The notes beneath the pieces are model-generated. The model had not been told where the DNA came from. It saw only the letters and a program-made list of their open reading frames with translations, and did no database searches. Below, piece after piece: positions 7,517-16,167 of a stretch of 64,000 bases of DNA. The translations under genes were made by a program, and so were the position numbers. Source of the stretch: Actinophytocola sp045807065. Lineage in GTDB: Bacteria; Actinomycetota; Actinomycetes; Mycobacteriales; Pseudonocardiaceae. The first letter of the stretch is position 1; every line of letters begins with the position of its first letter. The DNA is taken from contig NZ_JBJMIE010000212.1 in NCBI RefSeq assembly GCF_045807065.1, positions 19,705 to 83,704 on the forward strand. The letters run 5' to 3'.

Positions 7517-10222
7517 TCATACCACCTCCGCGTACAGGCTGGCCGGCAGCTCGGTGCGTTGCCGCACGCCGAGTTTCCGGTAGGACCTCGTCAGGTGCTG
7601 TTCCACGGTGCTGATGGTGACGAACAGCTTCGAGGAGATCTCCCTGTTGGTGTAACCCTGCGCGGCCAGCGCGGCCACCCGCCGCTCCGCCTCGGAGAGC
7701 GCGGCGACCCCGGTCAGGTCGGTGTCGTCGGTGTCCTCGCCGGCCAGCGCGGGCCGGACCGTGTTGGACAGCGGGATCGCGTCGCAGTCCAGCGCGGCGT
7801 GCCAGGCGCGGCGGGCGGCCATCCGCGCGCGGCTGAACGCGCCGAGGACCTGTTGCGCCTTGCCGAGGTCGGCGAGGGTGTACGCCAGCTCGTACCGGTC
7901 GCCCGCCGCGTCGAGGATCTCCATGGCCTCGGTCAGGATGGACACCCGTTGCGGGGGTTCGCTGACCGCGGCCAGCTGGCGCAGCACGATGCCGAGTGAG
8001 CGGCCCCGCTCACCGCCCTGGCGGGCCAGCTGCTCGCTGACCAGTTTCCGTGCCGCGTCCGCGTTGCCGAGCCGCAGCCACGCGGACGCGGCACTCGCAC
8101 GCCACGGCACCAGCGTGGGCAGGTCGATGCCCCACGCCCGCATCAGCTCACCGCAGGACAGGAAGTCGGCCAGCGCGGCGAACAACTGGTCGGTGGCGAG
8201 CTGGTGGATCCCGCGCGCGTGCAGGTAGTGCAGCCCGTAGCGGGTCTTCACCAGCTCGTCCGGCACCCGGGTGCGCAACGCCTCGGCGGCCTCCTCGTGC
8301 CGGCCCATCCTGGTGTTCGCGGTGATCAGGGTGGCCAGCGGGAAGCCGACCGTGGTGCCCCAACCGGCCGCCGGCAGCAGGGTCAGGGCCGCCCGTGCCC
8401 CGTCGGCGGCCTGGTTGAGCGAGCCGCGGCGAAGGGACAGCTCGGCCCGCACGGACAGCAGCTGCGCCCGCCAGGTCGGCGCGATCCGCTCGTCCGGCTC
8501 GGCGAGCAACCGGTCGCACGCGGGCTCCGCGAGATCCGGTCTTTCCGCGTACAGCAACGAGAGCAGCGCGTCGAGTGCCGACTCGAGCGCGGTCGGCTCG
8601 TGCTCGCGCAGCCGGACCCGTTGCAGCACCTGCTCGGCCTGGCTGACGGTGGCCGGCGTGGCGCCCCTGGCCAGCACCGCGGCCAGCACGGTCGCGGCCT
8701 GCAGGCGGGTGTCGACCGGGACGGAACCGACCGTGCCGGCCGGCGCGGGCGGTCCGCCGGGCGCGAGCCTGGCGAGCAGCGGGGGATAGGTCGCGGACAC
8801 GGTCAGCCGGACCAGGCGGGAGGCCTGCCCGGCGGCCTCGCCCGGGTCGGCCGCCGCACCGCGCTCCCAGTGGTTGACCAGCTCGACCGCCTGGTCCTGC
8901 CGGCCGTGCCACAGCAGCTGGCTGACCAGCGTGCCGCGGAACTTCACCGGCAGGTGGTCGGCGAGCGCCGCCTCACGCAACGCGGGCAGGTGCCGGCTCG
9001 CCGTCGTCGGGCTCACCAGCCAGGCGGCCCCGGTCAGCGCGGCGAGGAGCGCCGCCTTGCCGACCGGTTCGGCGCACCACGCGTGCGCCAGTTCCAGCAG
9101 GCTGACGGCCGCGGCGCGGTCACCGGCGAGCCACGCCTGTGCGGCGGCGTCCTCGAGCACGCCGATCGCCCACGGACCCTCCGGCGCGCCGGTGGCCAGC
9201 AGGTGCTCGGCGATCACCCGGGGATCCACGCCGTCGGCGTGCAGTCGCCGCGCCGCGGCCTCGTGTAATCGCCGCGCGGTGGGGTCGGGCACGTCGGCCA
9301 GCGTGGCGTCGCGCAACGCGGGGTCGCGGAACCGCTCGCCGTCGAGCAGCCCGGCCGCGGCCAGCACCCGCACCTGGACGTCCACCTCGGACTCCGAGGC
9401 GCCGAGCACCGCGGCGAGCCGGGGCAGGGTCGACTGCGTGCCGAGCACCGCGACGGCGTGGGCCACCGCCTTGCCGTCCTCGTCACAGGTGCGCAGCAGC
9501 TCGCTCATCGCCGCACGCAGGGCCGTCGTGGTGTCGGTGGGGTTGTGGCCGTTCGACGCCAGGGCGCCGACCAGCAAGGGGTTCCCGCCGGTCGCGGCGA
9601 ACCAGGCCATGGCGCCCGCGTCCGTGCCGGCCAGTTGGGCGACGCCCGCCTCGGACAGCGGGCCCACGTGGACCACCTGGCAGCTCAGTTGCCTGGTGAA
9701 CGCGGTGTAGTCGGCGGCGATGGCCGGCCAGGGCGGCCCGGACTCGCCGAGCACGACCAGCACCCGGGCGCCGACGAGGCGCCTGGTCAGGTGCAGCAGG
9801 TACCGCAGCGACGTCGCGTCCGTGTGGTTGGCGTCGTCGATGACGAGCAGCACCGGGGTGCGCGTCGCGAGGTCGAGCACCGTGCCGGCGATGCGCAGCT
9901 CCAGAGCCGGGTCGACCGCGTCGGGGGACCGGTCGGCGGCGGCGAGGTCGGTGAGCAGCCTGTCCCTGCGGGCCGCGGGTAGCGCCGTGGTGTGCAGCAG
10001 CTGGCCGAGCACGCCGAGCGGCACGTCCCGTTCGGCCGTTCTGGCGTTCGCCCGCAGCACGACGGCCGGGTCGGTGAGGTTGTCGAGGAAGGTGCGCAGC
10101 AGTGCGGTCCGGCCGCAGGCGACCGGCCCGCGCACCACGGTGAGCGTCGGTTTGCCGACCTTGGCCGCGTGGAGCCCGGCGGCGAGCGCCGCCAACTGGT
10201 TCTCTCGTTCGATGAGGAGCAT
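7517..10222 (-). CDS. LuxR-family (LAL-type) transcriptional regulator
   Basis: A 901-aa LAL regulator. The N-terminal AAA/STAND module has Walker A at about residues 32-39 reading GPVACGRT, so the usual Lys is Arg, and a Walker B in VLLVIDDANHTD. A long helical TPR-like middle follows. The C-terminal LuxR HTH (LSEAERRVAALAAQGYTNREIS, then TVEQHLTRSYRKLGV) ends near residue 895. The ATG at 10222 has an AGGGGA site; the open frame upstream overlaps the SARP stop and is discarded. It is the last gene of a leftward operon after the OCD-like and SARP genes (34-bp gap to the SARP). LAL proteins usually act as pathway-specific activators in biosynthetic clusters. The Walker A change may weaken ATP hydrolysis. 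Confidence 0.92.
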   Translation of the reverse strand: MLLIERENQLAALAAGLHAAKVGKPTLTVVRGPVACGRTALLRTFLDNLTDPAVVLRANARTAERDVPLGVLGQLLHTTALPAARRDRLLTDLAAADRSPDAVDPALELRIAGTVLDLATRTPVLLVIDDANHTDATSLRYLLHLTRRLVGARVLVVLGESGPPWPAIAADYTAFTRQLSCQVVHVGPLSEAGVAQLAGTDAGAMAWFAATGGNPLLVGALASNGHNPTDTTTALRAAMSELLRTCDEDGKAVAHAVAVLGTQSTLPRLAAVLGASESEVDVQVRVLAAAGLLDGERFRDPALRDATLADVPDPTARRLHEAAARRLHADGVDPRVIAEHLLATGAPEGPWAIGVLEDAAAQAWLAGDRAAAVSLLELAHAWCAEPVGKAALLAALTGAAWLVSPTTASRHLPALREAALADHLPVKFRGTLVSQLLWHGRQDQAVELVNHWERGAAADPGEAAGQASRLVRLTVSATYPPLLARLAPGGPPAPAGTVGSVPVDTRLQAATVLAAVLARGATPATVSQAEQVLQRVRLREHEPTALESALDALLSLLYAERPDLAEPACDRLLAEPDERIAPTWRAQLLSVRAELSLRRGSLNQAADGARAALTLLPAAGWGTTVGFPLATLITANTRMGRHEEAAEALRTRVPDELVKTRYGLHYLHARGIHQLATDQLFAALADFLSCGELMRAWGIDLPTLVPWRASAASAWLRLGNADAARKLVSEQLARQGGERGRSLGIVLRQLAAVSEPPQRVSILTEAMEILDAAGDRYELAYTLADLGKAQQVLGAFSRARMAARRAWHAALDCDAIPLSNTVRPALAGEDTDDTDLTGVAALSEAERRVAALAAQGYTNREISSKLFVTISTVEQHLTRSYRKLGVRQRTELPASLYAEVV

Positions 10223-10256
10223 GGTGGTCCCCTGGTGGTGCGCGCGGTGGACCGGT

Positions 10257-11129
10257 TCAGCGCCGGGAAACGGCCGCGACGTCCGTGCCCGACGGGGCGT
10301 GGGCCTCGGGCACGCGTCCCGGTGTCCACCTGCCGCTGACGAAGTTCGGGTCGTCCACTTCGGACTCGCTGCGCAGGATGGCGTGGTGCAGCCGCTGCAG
10401 CCGGGGTGATGGCTCGATGCCGAGCTGGTCGGCGATGGTGGCGCGGAACTCGCGGTAGGTCTGCAGGGCACGCCACTGCCGGCCGGACCGGTACAGCGCG
10501 AGCATGTACTGCGCGTGGAAGCTCTCCAGCATGGGGTACCGCGCGCACAGCATCGCCAGCTCGCCGAGCAGCTCGTGGTGGCGCTCCAGGTGCAGGTCCG
10601 CGTCGATCCGCAGCTCGAGGTCGCCGAGCCGGCTCTCCTCCAGCTGGGCCGCCTCGATGGACAGGTGCGGTCCGAGGAGAACGTCGGCCAGCGCGGAGCC
10701 GGTCCACCGGGTCAGCGCGGAGCCGAGCAGCCGCGAGGCGTTGGCGTGGTCACCCATGTTCGCCGCGCGCCGGCCGGCCTTGGACAGCCGGGTGTACTGG
10801 GTGACGTCGACGTCGTCGGGGTCCGCGTCGAGCAGGTACCCGTTGCGCCTGGTGAGCACGATCTCGGTGGCCGGGTCGCCGCCCGCCGCCACGACCGCGT
10901 CCTGGAACTTCTTGCGCACCTTCAGCACGTAGGTCTGCAGCGTGGACAAGCATGTTCGCGGCGGGTGCTGATCCCATATCTCCTCGATCAGCGTCGGCGC
11001 GGTGACGACGTGACCGACGTTGAGCGCCAGCAACGCCAGCACCTTGCTCGGCTTGTTCGCGCTGGGCACGGCCGACTCGCCGTCGACGGACACCTCGAGC
11101 GGTCCGAGGATCCTGACCTCTACCTTCAT
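10257..11129 (-). CDS. SARP-family transcriptional activator
   Basis: A 290-aa SARP. The N-terminal OmpR-type winged helix starts MKVEVRILGPLEV and includes ALLALNVGHVVTAPTLIEEI and STLQTYVLKVRKKF. A BTAD tetratricopeptide domain follows (LYRSGRQWRALQTYREFR, LGIEPSPRLQRLHHAIL). The ATG at 11129 has AAGGAGAG upstream. It lies 14 bp behind the OCD-like gene and 34 bp ahead of the LAL regulator in one transcription unit. SARPs bind heptamer direct repeats at 11-bp spacing, and such repeats occur in the divergent promoter region at about 12060-12133, so it probably controls this operon and the small peptide gene. No long C-terminal extension is present. Confidence 0.93.
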   Translation of the reverse strand: MKVEVRILGPLEVSVDGESAVPSANKPSKVLALLALNVGHVVTAPTLIEEIWDQHPPRTCLSTLQTYVLKVRKKFQDAVVAAGGDPATEIVLTRRNGYLLDADPDDVDVTQYTRLSKAGRRAANMGDHANASRLLGSALTRWTGSALADVLLGPHLSIEAAQLEESRLGDLELRIDADLHLERHHELLGELAMLCARYPMLESFHAQYMLALYRSGRQWRALQTYREFRATIADQLGIEPSPRLQRLHHAILRSESEVDDPNFVSGRWTPGRVPEAHAPSGTDVAAVSRR

Positions 11130-11143
11130 GGCTCTCTCCTTGT

Positions 11144-11998
11144 TCAGTCCAGCCGTTGGTTGCCCAGGCCGCGTTCCACCGCGGCCCGGTAGAGCAGGCG
11201 GGCGAGCTCGACGTCCAGCCGGTCCGCGGTCAGCAGCTCCACCAGCACGACGTGCTCGGCCGAGGTCCGGCCCGGGTGCTCCCCGGTCCGCACCTGGTTG
11301 AGGTCGGCGTCGATCCCGCGCCGCGTGCGGCGGCGCTCCTCCCCGGCCGGTTCGAGGTCGTCGACGTACAGCTCGTCCGCCGCGTCCACCAGCTCGTCCG
11401 GCAGGTCCTGGTTGGCCGCGTTCACCACGACCGCGCCGGGGCGCGGGCGCACGCCGGCCGGCCAGCTCGCCGCGGTGCACGCCACCACCACGAGGTCCGC
11501 GTCGGCCACGGCCGCCGCGGCGTCGGGCGGCAGGGTCAGGCGCACCCCGGCCAGGTCGATCTCGTCGAGCGTCCGCTGCTCGATGGGGCAGCCGTGCTCG
11601 GCCTGCACCGGGCACACCGCGACCTGGCGGATGCTCGGCAGGTGCCGCGCGATCATGACGAGCTGCAGGTCCGTGGCCGCGCCGCAACCGAGCACGGCCG
11701 CGCGCCCCGCGTCCGGGTTGAGCAGCTCCCGCGCGGCCACCCTGGTCAGCACGGCGGCCCGGCAGCCACGCAGCCCGGCCGCGGGCAGGACGCAGGCGAT
11801 CCCCGAGCGGTGCTCCTCCAGCAGCACCTGCTCCGGTGCGCCGGCCGCGCCACCCGGCCACGGGGACAGCCGCCAACCCTCGCCTTCCGCGGTGTGCGCG
11901 GGCTGTGCGGTTCTGGCCGCTGTTTCCTCGGCGAGCACGTCCAGCGGCTGGATGCCCTCCAGCGCGCCTGACAGCTCGTCGGCACCGAGGTGGAGCAT
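11144..11998 (-). CDS. Ornithine cyclodeaminase/mu-crystallin family protein
   Basis: A 284-aa NAD(P)-dependent enzyme of the OCD/mu-crystallin family. The Rossmann motif GRAAVLGCGAATDLQLVMIARH is mid-protein, followed by the DADLVVVACTAASWP and PGAVVVNAANQDLPDELVDA segments found in the family. Members catalyse amino-acid deamination/cyclisation, imine reduction or diaminopropionate formation in natural-product pathways; the substrate here is unknown. The start at 11998 has GGAGGAG. It is the first gene of the operon with the SARP and LAL regulators, an unusual pairing of an enzyme with two regulators. It may supply a precursor for the neighbouring cluster. Confidence 0.82.
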   Translation of the reverse strand: MLHLGADELSGALEGIQPLDVLAEETAARTAQPAHTAEGEGWRLSPWPGGAAGAPEQVLLEEHRSGIACVLPAAGLRGCRAAVLTRVAARELLNPDAGRAAVLGCGAATDLQLVMIARHLPSIRQVAVCPVQAEHGCPIEQRTLDEIDLAGVRLTLPPDAAAAVADADLVVVACTAASWPAGVRPRPGAVVVNAANQDLPDELVDAADELYVDDLEPAGEERRRTRRGIDADLNQVRTGEHPGRTSAEHVVLVELLTADRLDVELARLLYRAAVERGLGNQRLD

Positions 11999-12059
11999 GG
12001 ACTCCTCCGTGATCGACGTCCCTGTACTACACGACTGACTGAGATTCTGTTGAGTCGTT

Positions 12060-12178
12060 CTCTCGAACCTCTCCTGAATCTCTGTTGGTCGGTTGGGAGA
12101 AGTTCTCCCGGAGTTCCGAGAGCGTTTCGAGAGAGCTGGCGAAATGCGTTTCTATCGGTCGCTTGAGAGTCGCTCAAG
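12060..12178. promoter_or_regulatory. Divergent promoter region with SARP-like heptamers and palindromes
   Basis: CCGAGAG (12116-12122) and TCGAGAG (12127-12133) are direct repeats 11 bp apart, matching the known geometry of SARP sites. TCGAGAG also occurs on the minus strand (12060-12066), facing the OCD-like operon. A palindrome GGGAGAAGTTCTCCC (12095-12109) and CTTGAG/CTCAAG arms (12162-12178) lie in the same stretch. The site could serve both the leftward operon and the rightward peptide gene. Confidence 0.5.
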
Positions 12179-12245
12179 AGATAATCAAGAGTGACTCCAG
12201 CTCAACTGTTCACCACAACAGCAGCACGCCGAAGGGGTGGACAGG

Positions 12246-12446
12246 ATGCGCAACACCGTCAGGACCAACATCGTCCGGGTCTCGATGATCGCGGCGGCCG
12301 CGGGAGCGGCCCTCGGCGCGGCGAGCGGGCTCGCCTCGGCCGACACCGACGACATGCACTGGATCGTCACCACCACGTGCCCCGCCGACATGCACTGGTC
12401 GATCGACCTGGGCGTGTGTGTCAAGACGGACGACATGCACTGGTGA
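12246..12446 (+). CDS. Small secreted peptide with three DMHW motifs
   Basis: A 66-aa product: a signal peptide (about residues 1-32, positive N-region, hydrophobic core MIAAAAGAALGAASGLASA, cleavage probably after ASA) and a mature peptide of about 34 residues. The tetrad DMHW occurs three times, the last as the C-terminus. The two Cys residues lie between them (TTTCPADMHW, LGVCVKTDDMHW) and could form one disulphide. The ATG at 12246 with AAGGGG eleven bases upstream is preferred over a GTG at 12237. It lies behind SARP-like heptamers and ahead of a hairpin terminator. No known family was recognised. Possible roles are a secreted signal, metal or heme ligand (Met/His/Trp) or peptide product. 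Confidence 0.7.
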   Translation: MRNTVRTNIVRVSMIAAAAGAALGAASGLASADTDDMHWIVTTTCPADMHWSIDLGVCVKTDDMHW

Positions 12447-12464
12447 ACCCCGACCTGCCAACGG

Positions 12465-12498
12465 ATGTGGCGCCTGCCGGCCGGGCGGGGCGTCACAT
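12465..12498. terminator. Bidirectional hairpin terminator
   Basis: A 10-bp stem with one G-T pair (ATGTGGCGCC at 12465-12474, GGCGTCACAT at 12489-12498) lies between the convergent peptide and AfsR-like genes. Confidence 0.6.
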
Positions 12499-12508
12499 TC
12501 CCTTGTGG

Positions 12509-15500
12509 TCAGTCGTAGACGAGGGACAGCGAGGCGATCTCGCCGCTGGGCAGTGGGGAGGTCATCCCGTCCAGCTGTGCGAGCAGCCGGGTCGCCTCCG
12601 GGGAGTCGAGGCAGGAGAGCAGCTGCCTGGCCTGTTCGAGCAACCGCGCGGCGGCCGGTCGGTCACCATTCTCGGAATGCACACGGGAAAGCAGGATCAG
12701 AGTCTTCGCGTGCAGTAACGAGGAACCCAGTTCCGCGAAGAGCCGACCCGCCTCCTCCAGCTGTGCGATTCCGGTCCCGGCGTCGCCGCGGGCGAGCCTG
12801 ATGCCACCGAGCGCGCACAGCGCCTGGCCCTCGATGAGCCGCTCCCTGATCTCCTTCGCCGCCGACAGCGCCAGCTCGAACGCCGACTCCGCGCCGTCCA
12901 GCTGCCCCTCCCGCCACCGGACCACGCCGAGGCCGTACAGCCCGTAGACGTGCCCGATGCGGTCGCCGATCGCGCGGACGATGAGCAGCACCTGGTTGAA
13001 CTCGAGGCTGGCGAGCTCGACCTCACCGGTCTTGAGGTGCAGGTAGGCCATGCGGTGCAGCACCTGCGCCTCGCCGCGCAGGCACTCGACCTCCTGGCAG
13101 ATGGCCAGCGACTCCTCGAGCATGGTCCGCGCGGTCTCGTGGTCGCCCTCCTGCGCCCAGTAGTTCGCCACGCTGCGCAGGATGTGGGCCTCGCCCATGC
13201 GGTCGCCGACCTGGCGCATCATCGACAGCGCGTCCTGGTACTTCGCGAGCATGGCCCGCGACTTGCCGGACAGGCCGTCGATCAGCGCGAGGTTGCGCCG
13301 CACGAGCGCGAGGCCGTGGACGTTCCCGTCGACCTCGAACATCTTGGTCGCCAGCTGGAACTGCTGCTCGGCCTCGGGCAGCCGCTTCTGGTACATGTGC
13401 ATCGTGCCGAGCGAGTACAGCATCGCCGCGGTCCCGGTGCGGTTGCCGGTGCTCTCGCACACCGCGAGCCCGAGCTGCGCGCTCTCCCGCCAGTCGTCGA
13501 AGTAGCCCCTGGCCTCGAAGAACGTGACGAGCGTGAGGGAGAGGTCCCAGCACAGCTCGTCCATGCCGACGCTCGCCGCCTGCCGGACGGCCGCGACCAG
13601 CGAGCCGCGCTCCGCGGCCCACCAGTCCATGGGGTTGCGCTCCGGCACGCCGTACCCGTCGTCCGGCGGACGCCACCGCGGCGCGTCGCCGTGCAGGATC
13701 GTGTAGTCCCCGCCGTACTCCTTGCGGTGCGTGTCCTCGGCGAGGGCGAGCCAGCCGCCGAGCACCCTGGTGAGCGCGGCCGTCCGCTCGGCCTCCGACT
13801 CGACCTCCATCAGCTGCTCGTTGGCGTAGATGCGCACGAGGCTGTGGAAGCGGTAGCGGACCCGCTCGCCCGGGTACTCGATGGTGTCCAGCAGCCGGAC
13901 GTCGACCAGGCTCTCCAGGACGTCGGTGGCGTCGATGGGGTCCATGTCGAGCAGCGCGGCGGCGGTCCACTCCGGGAACTCGGCGGCGCGGACGACCGTG
14001 AACAGCCGGAAGAGCCGCTGCGCCGCGGCGTTCATGCCGCGGTAGGTCTGGTCGATGTTGAGGCGCAGGCCGACCCCGCGGAAGGAGAACTCGTCGAGCC
14101 CGCGCGCCTGGTCGAGCAGCCGGCGCACGAGCGAGGCGATCTGCCAGTGCGGGCGGGAGGAGAGCCGGGCGCCGACGATGCGCAGGGCCAGCGGCAGTCC
14201 CCCGCAGAGCCGCACCAGCTCGGCCGCGGCATCTTCCTCGGCTCGCACCCGCGCCGGACCGATGATCTTGACGAGCAGGTCCATCGCCCCGTCGGTGTCG
14301 AACTCGTCGACGTCCACCCAGTGCGCGCCGGACAGGCCGGAGAGCCGCATCCGGCTGGTGGTGATCACCGCGCAGCTCGGGTCGCCGGGCAGCAGCGGCA
14401 GCGCCTGCTCCTCGTTGGTGACGTCGTCGAGCACGACCAGCAACCGCCTGCCGGCCACCTTGCTCCGGTACAGCTGGGCCCGCTCGTACAGGCCCTCCGG
14501 TATCGACGGGCCGTTGACGCCGAGCGCGCGCAGGAACCGCGCGAGCAGCTCCGAGGTGGGGTCGCCCTCGCCGGGGTTCTGCAGGTTGCCGAAGAGCACG
14601 CCGTCGGGGAAGGCGCTCGCCAGCTCGTGCGCGACCCGGATCGCGAGCGAGGACTTGCCGACCCCGCCCCTGCCGGAGATGGAGACGATCCGCAGCGCGT
14701 AGGAGTCGGTCGGGTCACCGGACAGGAGCTGCTTGATCTCCTCGATGTTGTCCTCGCGGCCGATGAAGTCGGCGATGCTGCCCGGGAGCTGGCGCGGCGA
14801 GGACAGTGGCGCCGGCGCGGGTTGCCGCTCCGGCACCAGCTCGTGCGCGGGCGGTTCGACGACAACTGTGGTGCGCAGGTCCAGCATGGGGTCGCGGTTG
14901 AGGATCGCCGCTTCCAGTTTCTGCAGGTCCGGCCCCGGGTCGACGCCGAGCTCCTCGACCAGGACGGCGCGGGTGCGCCTGCCGACCTCGAGCGCGTCGG
15001 CCTGCCGGCCGGACCGGTACAGCGCGAGCATGCGGAACTCGGCCAGCCGTTCCCGCAGCGGGTGTTCGTCGACCAGCGTGGCGAGCTCGCCGTTGAGGGA
15101 CTGGTGGCGGCCGAGCGCGAGGTCGAGCCGGATCCGTTCCTCGATCGCGCTCAGGCGGGCGTCCTCGAACTTGGCGGCCGCGCGCTGGACCAGCTCACTG
15201 TCCACATCGGCGAGTGCGGGACCGCGCCAGAGCGCGAGCCCCTGCCGGAGGATCGCGGCGGCCTCGGTGAGATCGCCCGCATCGGCCTTGGTCCGGGCGG
15301 TCGCGGTCAGGTGGGTGAACTCTTCGGTGTCCAGGTCTGACGTGGGGATGTCGAGCAGGTAGCCGGGCGGCCGGGTCCGGATCTCTCCGGGGTGCACACC
15401 CGGCCCGAATAATTTTCGCAGGCTGGATACACAGGTCTGGATCTGACCTCTCGCTGTGGACGGCGGCTCAGTGCTCCAAAGCGCTTCCACCAGATGGTCT

Positions 15501-15625
15501 ATCGGTGTTACGCGGTTCGCGTTGAGACCGAGCATGGCCAACACGACCCGTTGCCTCGGACCACCAATGGAGAGTGACCGCCTGCCGCAAATCAACTCCA
15601 CGGGGCCGAGGAGTTTTAGCACCAT
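12509..15625 (-). CDS. AfsR-like SARP with NB-ARC and TPR domains
   Basis: A 1038-aa regulator. The N-terminal SARP domain (MVLKLLGPVELICGRR, GQIQTCVSSLRKLFG) and BTAD (LYRSGRQADALEVGRRTRAVL, LGVDPGPDLQKLEAAIL) occupy about 250 residues. An NB-ARC ATPase follows with Walker A SGRGGVGKSSLAIRVAHEL and Walker B RLLVVLDDVTNEEQ. The C-terminal half is a TPR array (AEQQFQLATKMFEV, ARTMLEESLAICQEV, AESAFELALSAAKEI). The ATG at 15625 is chosen where the SARP fold begins. In AfsR, ATP/ADP state and phosphorylation control DNA binding. It lies convergent with the peptide gene and upstream-facing to the KS-like gene, so it may control either. Confidence 0.92.
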   Translation of the reverse strand: MVLKLLGPVELICGRRSLSIGGPRQRVVLAMLGLNANRVTPIDHLVEALWSTEPPSTARGQIQTCVSSLRKLFGPGVHPGEIRTRPPGYLLDIPTSDLDTEEFTHLTATARTKADAGDLTEAAAILRQGLALWRGPALADVDSELVQRAAAKFEDARLSAIEERIRLDLALGRHQSLNGELATLVDEHPLRERLAEFRMLALYRSGRQADALEVGRRTRAVLVEELGVDPGPDLQKLEAAILNRDPMLDLRTTVVVEPPAHELVPERQPAPAPLSSPRQLPGSIADFIGREDNIEEIKQLLSGDPTDSYALRIVSISGRGGVGKSSLAIRVAHELASAFPDGVLFGNLQNPGEGDPTSELLARFLRALGVNGPSIPEGLYERAQLYRSKVAGRRLLVVLDDVTNEEQALPLLPGDPSCAVITTSRMRLSGLSGAHWVDVDEFDTDGAMDLLVKIIGPARVRAEEDAAAELVRLCGGLPLALRIVGARLSSRPHWQIASLVRRLLDQARGLDEFSFRGVGLRLNIDQTYRGMNAAAQRLFRLFTVVRAAEFPEWTAAALLDMDPIDATDVLESLVDVRLLDTIEYPGERVRYRFHSLVRIYANEQLMEVESEAERTAALTRVLGGWLALAEDTHRKEYGGDYTILHGDAPRWRPPDDGYGVPERNPMDWWAAERGSLVAAVRQAASVGMDELCWDLSLTLVTFFEARGYFDDWRESAQLGLAVCESTGNRTGTAAMLYSLGTMHMYQKRLPEAEQQFQLATKMFEVDGNVHGLALVRRNLALIDGLSGKSRAMLAKYQDALSMMRQVGDRMGEAHILRSVANYWAQEGDHETARTMLEESLAICQEVECLRGEAQVLHRMAYLHLKTGEVELASLEFNQVLLIVRAIGDRIGHVYGLYGLGVVRWREGQLDGAESAFELALSAAKEIRERLIEGQALCALGGIRLARGDAGTGIAQLEEAGRLFAELGSSLLHAKTLILLSRVHSENGDRPAAARLLEQARQLLSCLDSPEATRLLAQLDGMTSPLPSGEIASLSLVYD

Positions 15626-16167
15626 GAGGCCCCCACCGCACAGCCTGTAGTTCCGCCCGAGGTTACAGCTTAACCCCTCGGGTGCCCGGCTCACCAGGAA
15701 CACGATCATCTTCTAACGGAGGCGTAATACACGAAAAAACTGCGGCTACAGAGCGTGCGGAATCCATTACAGGAGTGCGTGACCATTTCCCTATTGTGCG
15801 TGCTGCTCCGTATGTGTCGATAACGTGTAACGTCCCTTTTGTGGTGATGTAGCACGCCTGGCGTTTTCGTACCACAGTGCCGGTTCAAGATCATCCGCGG
15901 GCCAATCGGGCTCTGCCACGCGTTAGGCCGCCTGTTCGCCCGAAAAGGGGCACCGGCTCGTGCTCCGCGGAGGCACGCCCACCCGGTTCCCGGCGCCCAC
16001 CCTGCCGGGGTTCCGACCGGGCGCTTGTGGGGGTGTTAGGGGTTGGGTCGTGAGTTCGAGAAATCGTAGCGTTCGAACAGACGATCCGTCGTCGACGGGT
16101 CGACGCAAATGGTGACCGACCATTTTCGGGCGCCATTTCCACACTATGTGGAATCGAGAGGACTCGA
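15626..16167. other. Long divergent intergenic region (542 bp)
   Basis: The region between the AfsR-like start and the KS-like start is less GC-rich than its neighbours, particularly 15716-15860, and presumably holds two divergent promoters. I found no convincing gene, RNA or clear dyad in it. Confidence 0.4.

Noticed and set aside
12185..12496. Minus-strand ORFs with repeated CMSS motifs
   Set aside because: They are the antisense reading of the DMHW peptide gene, which has the signal peptide and RBS.
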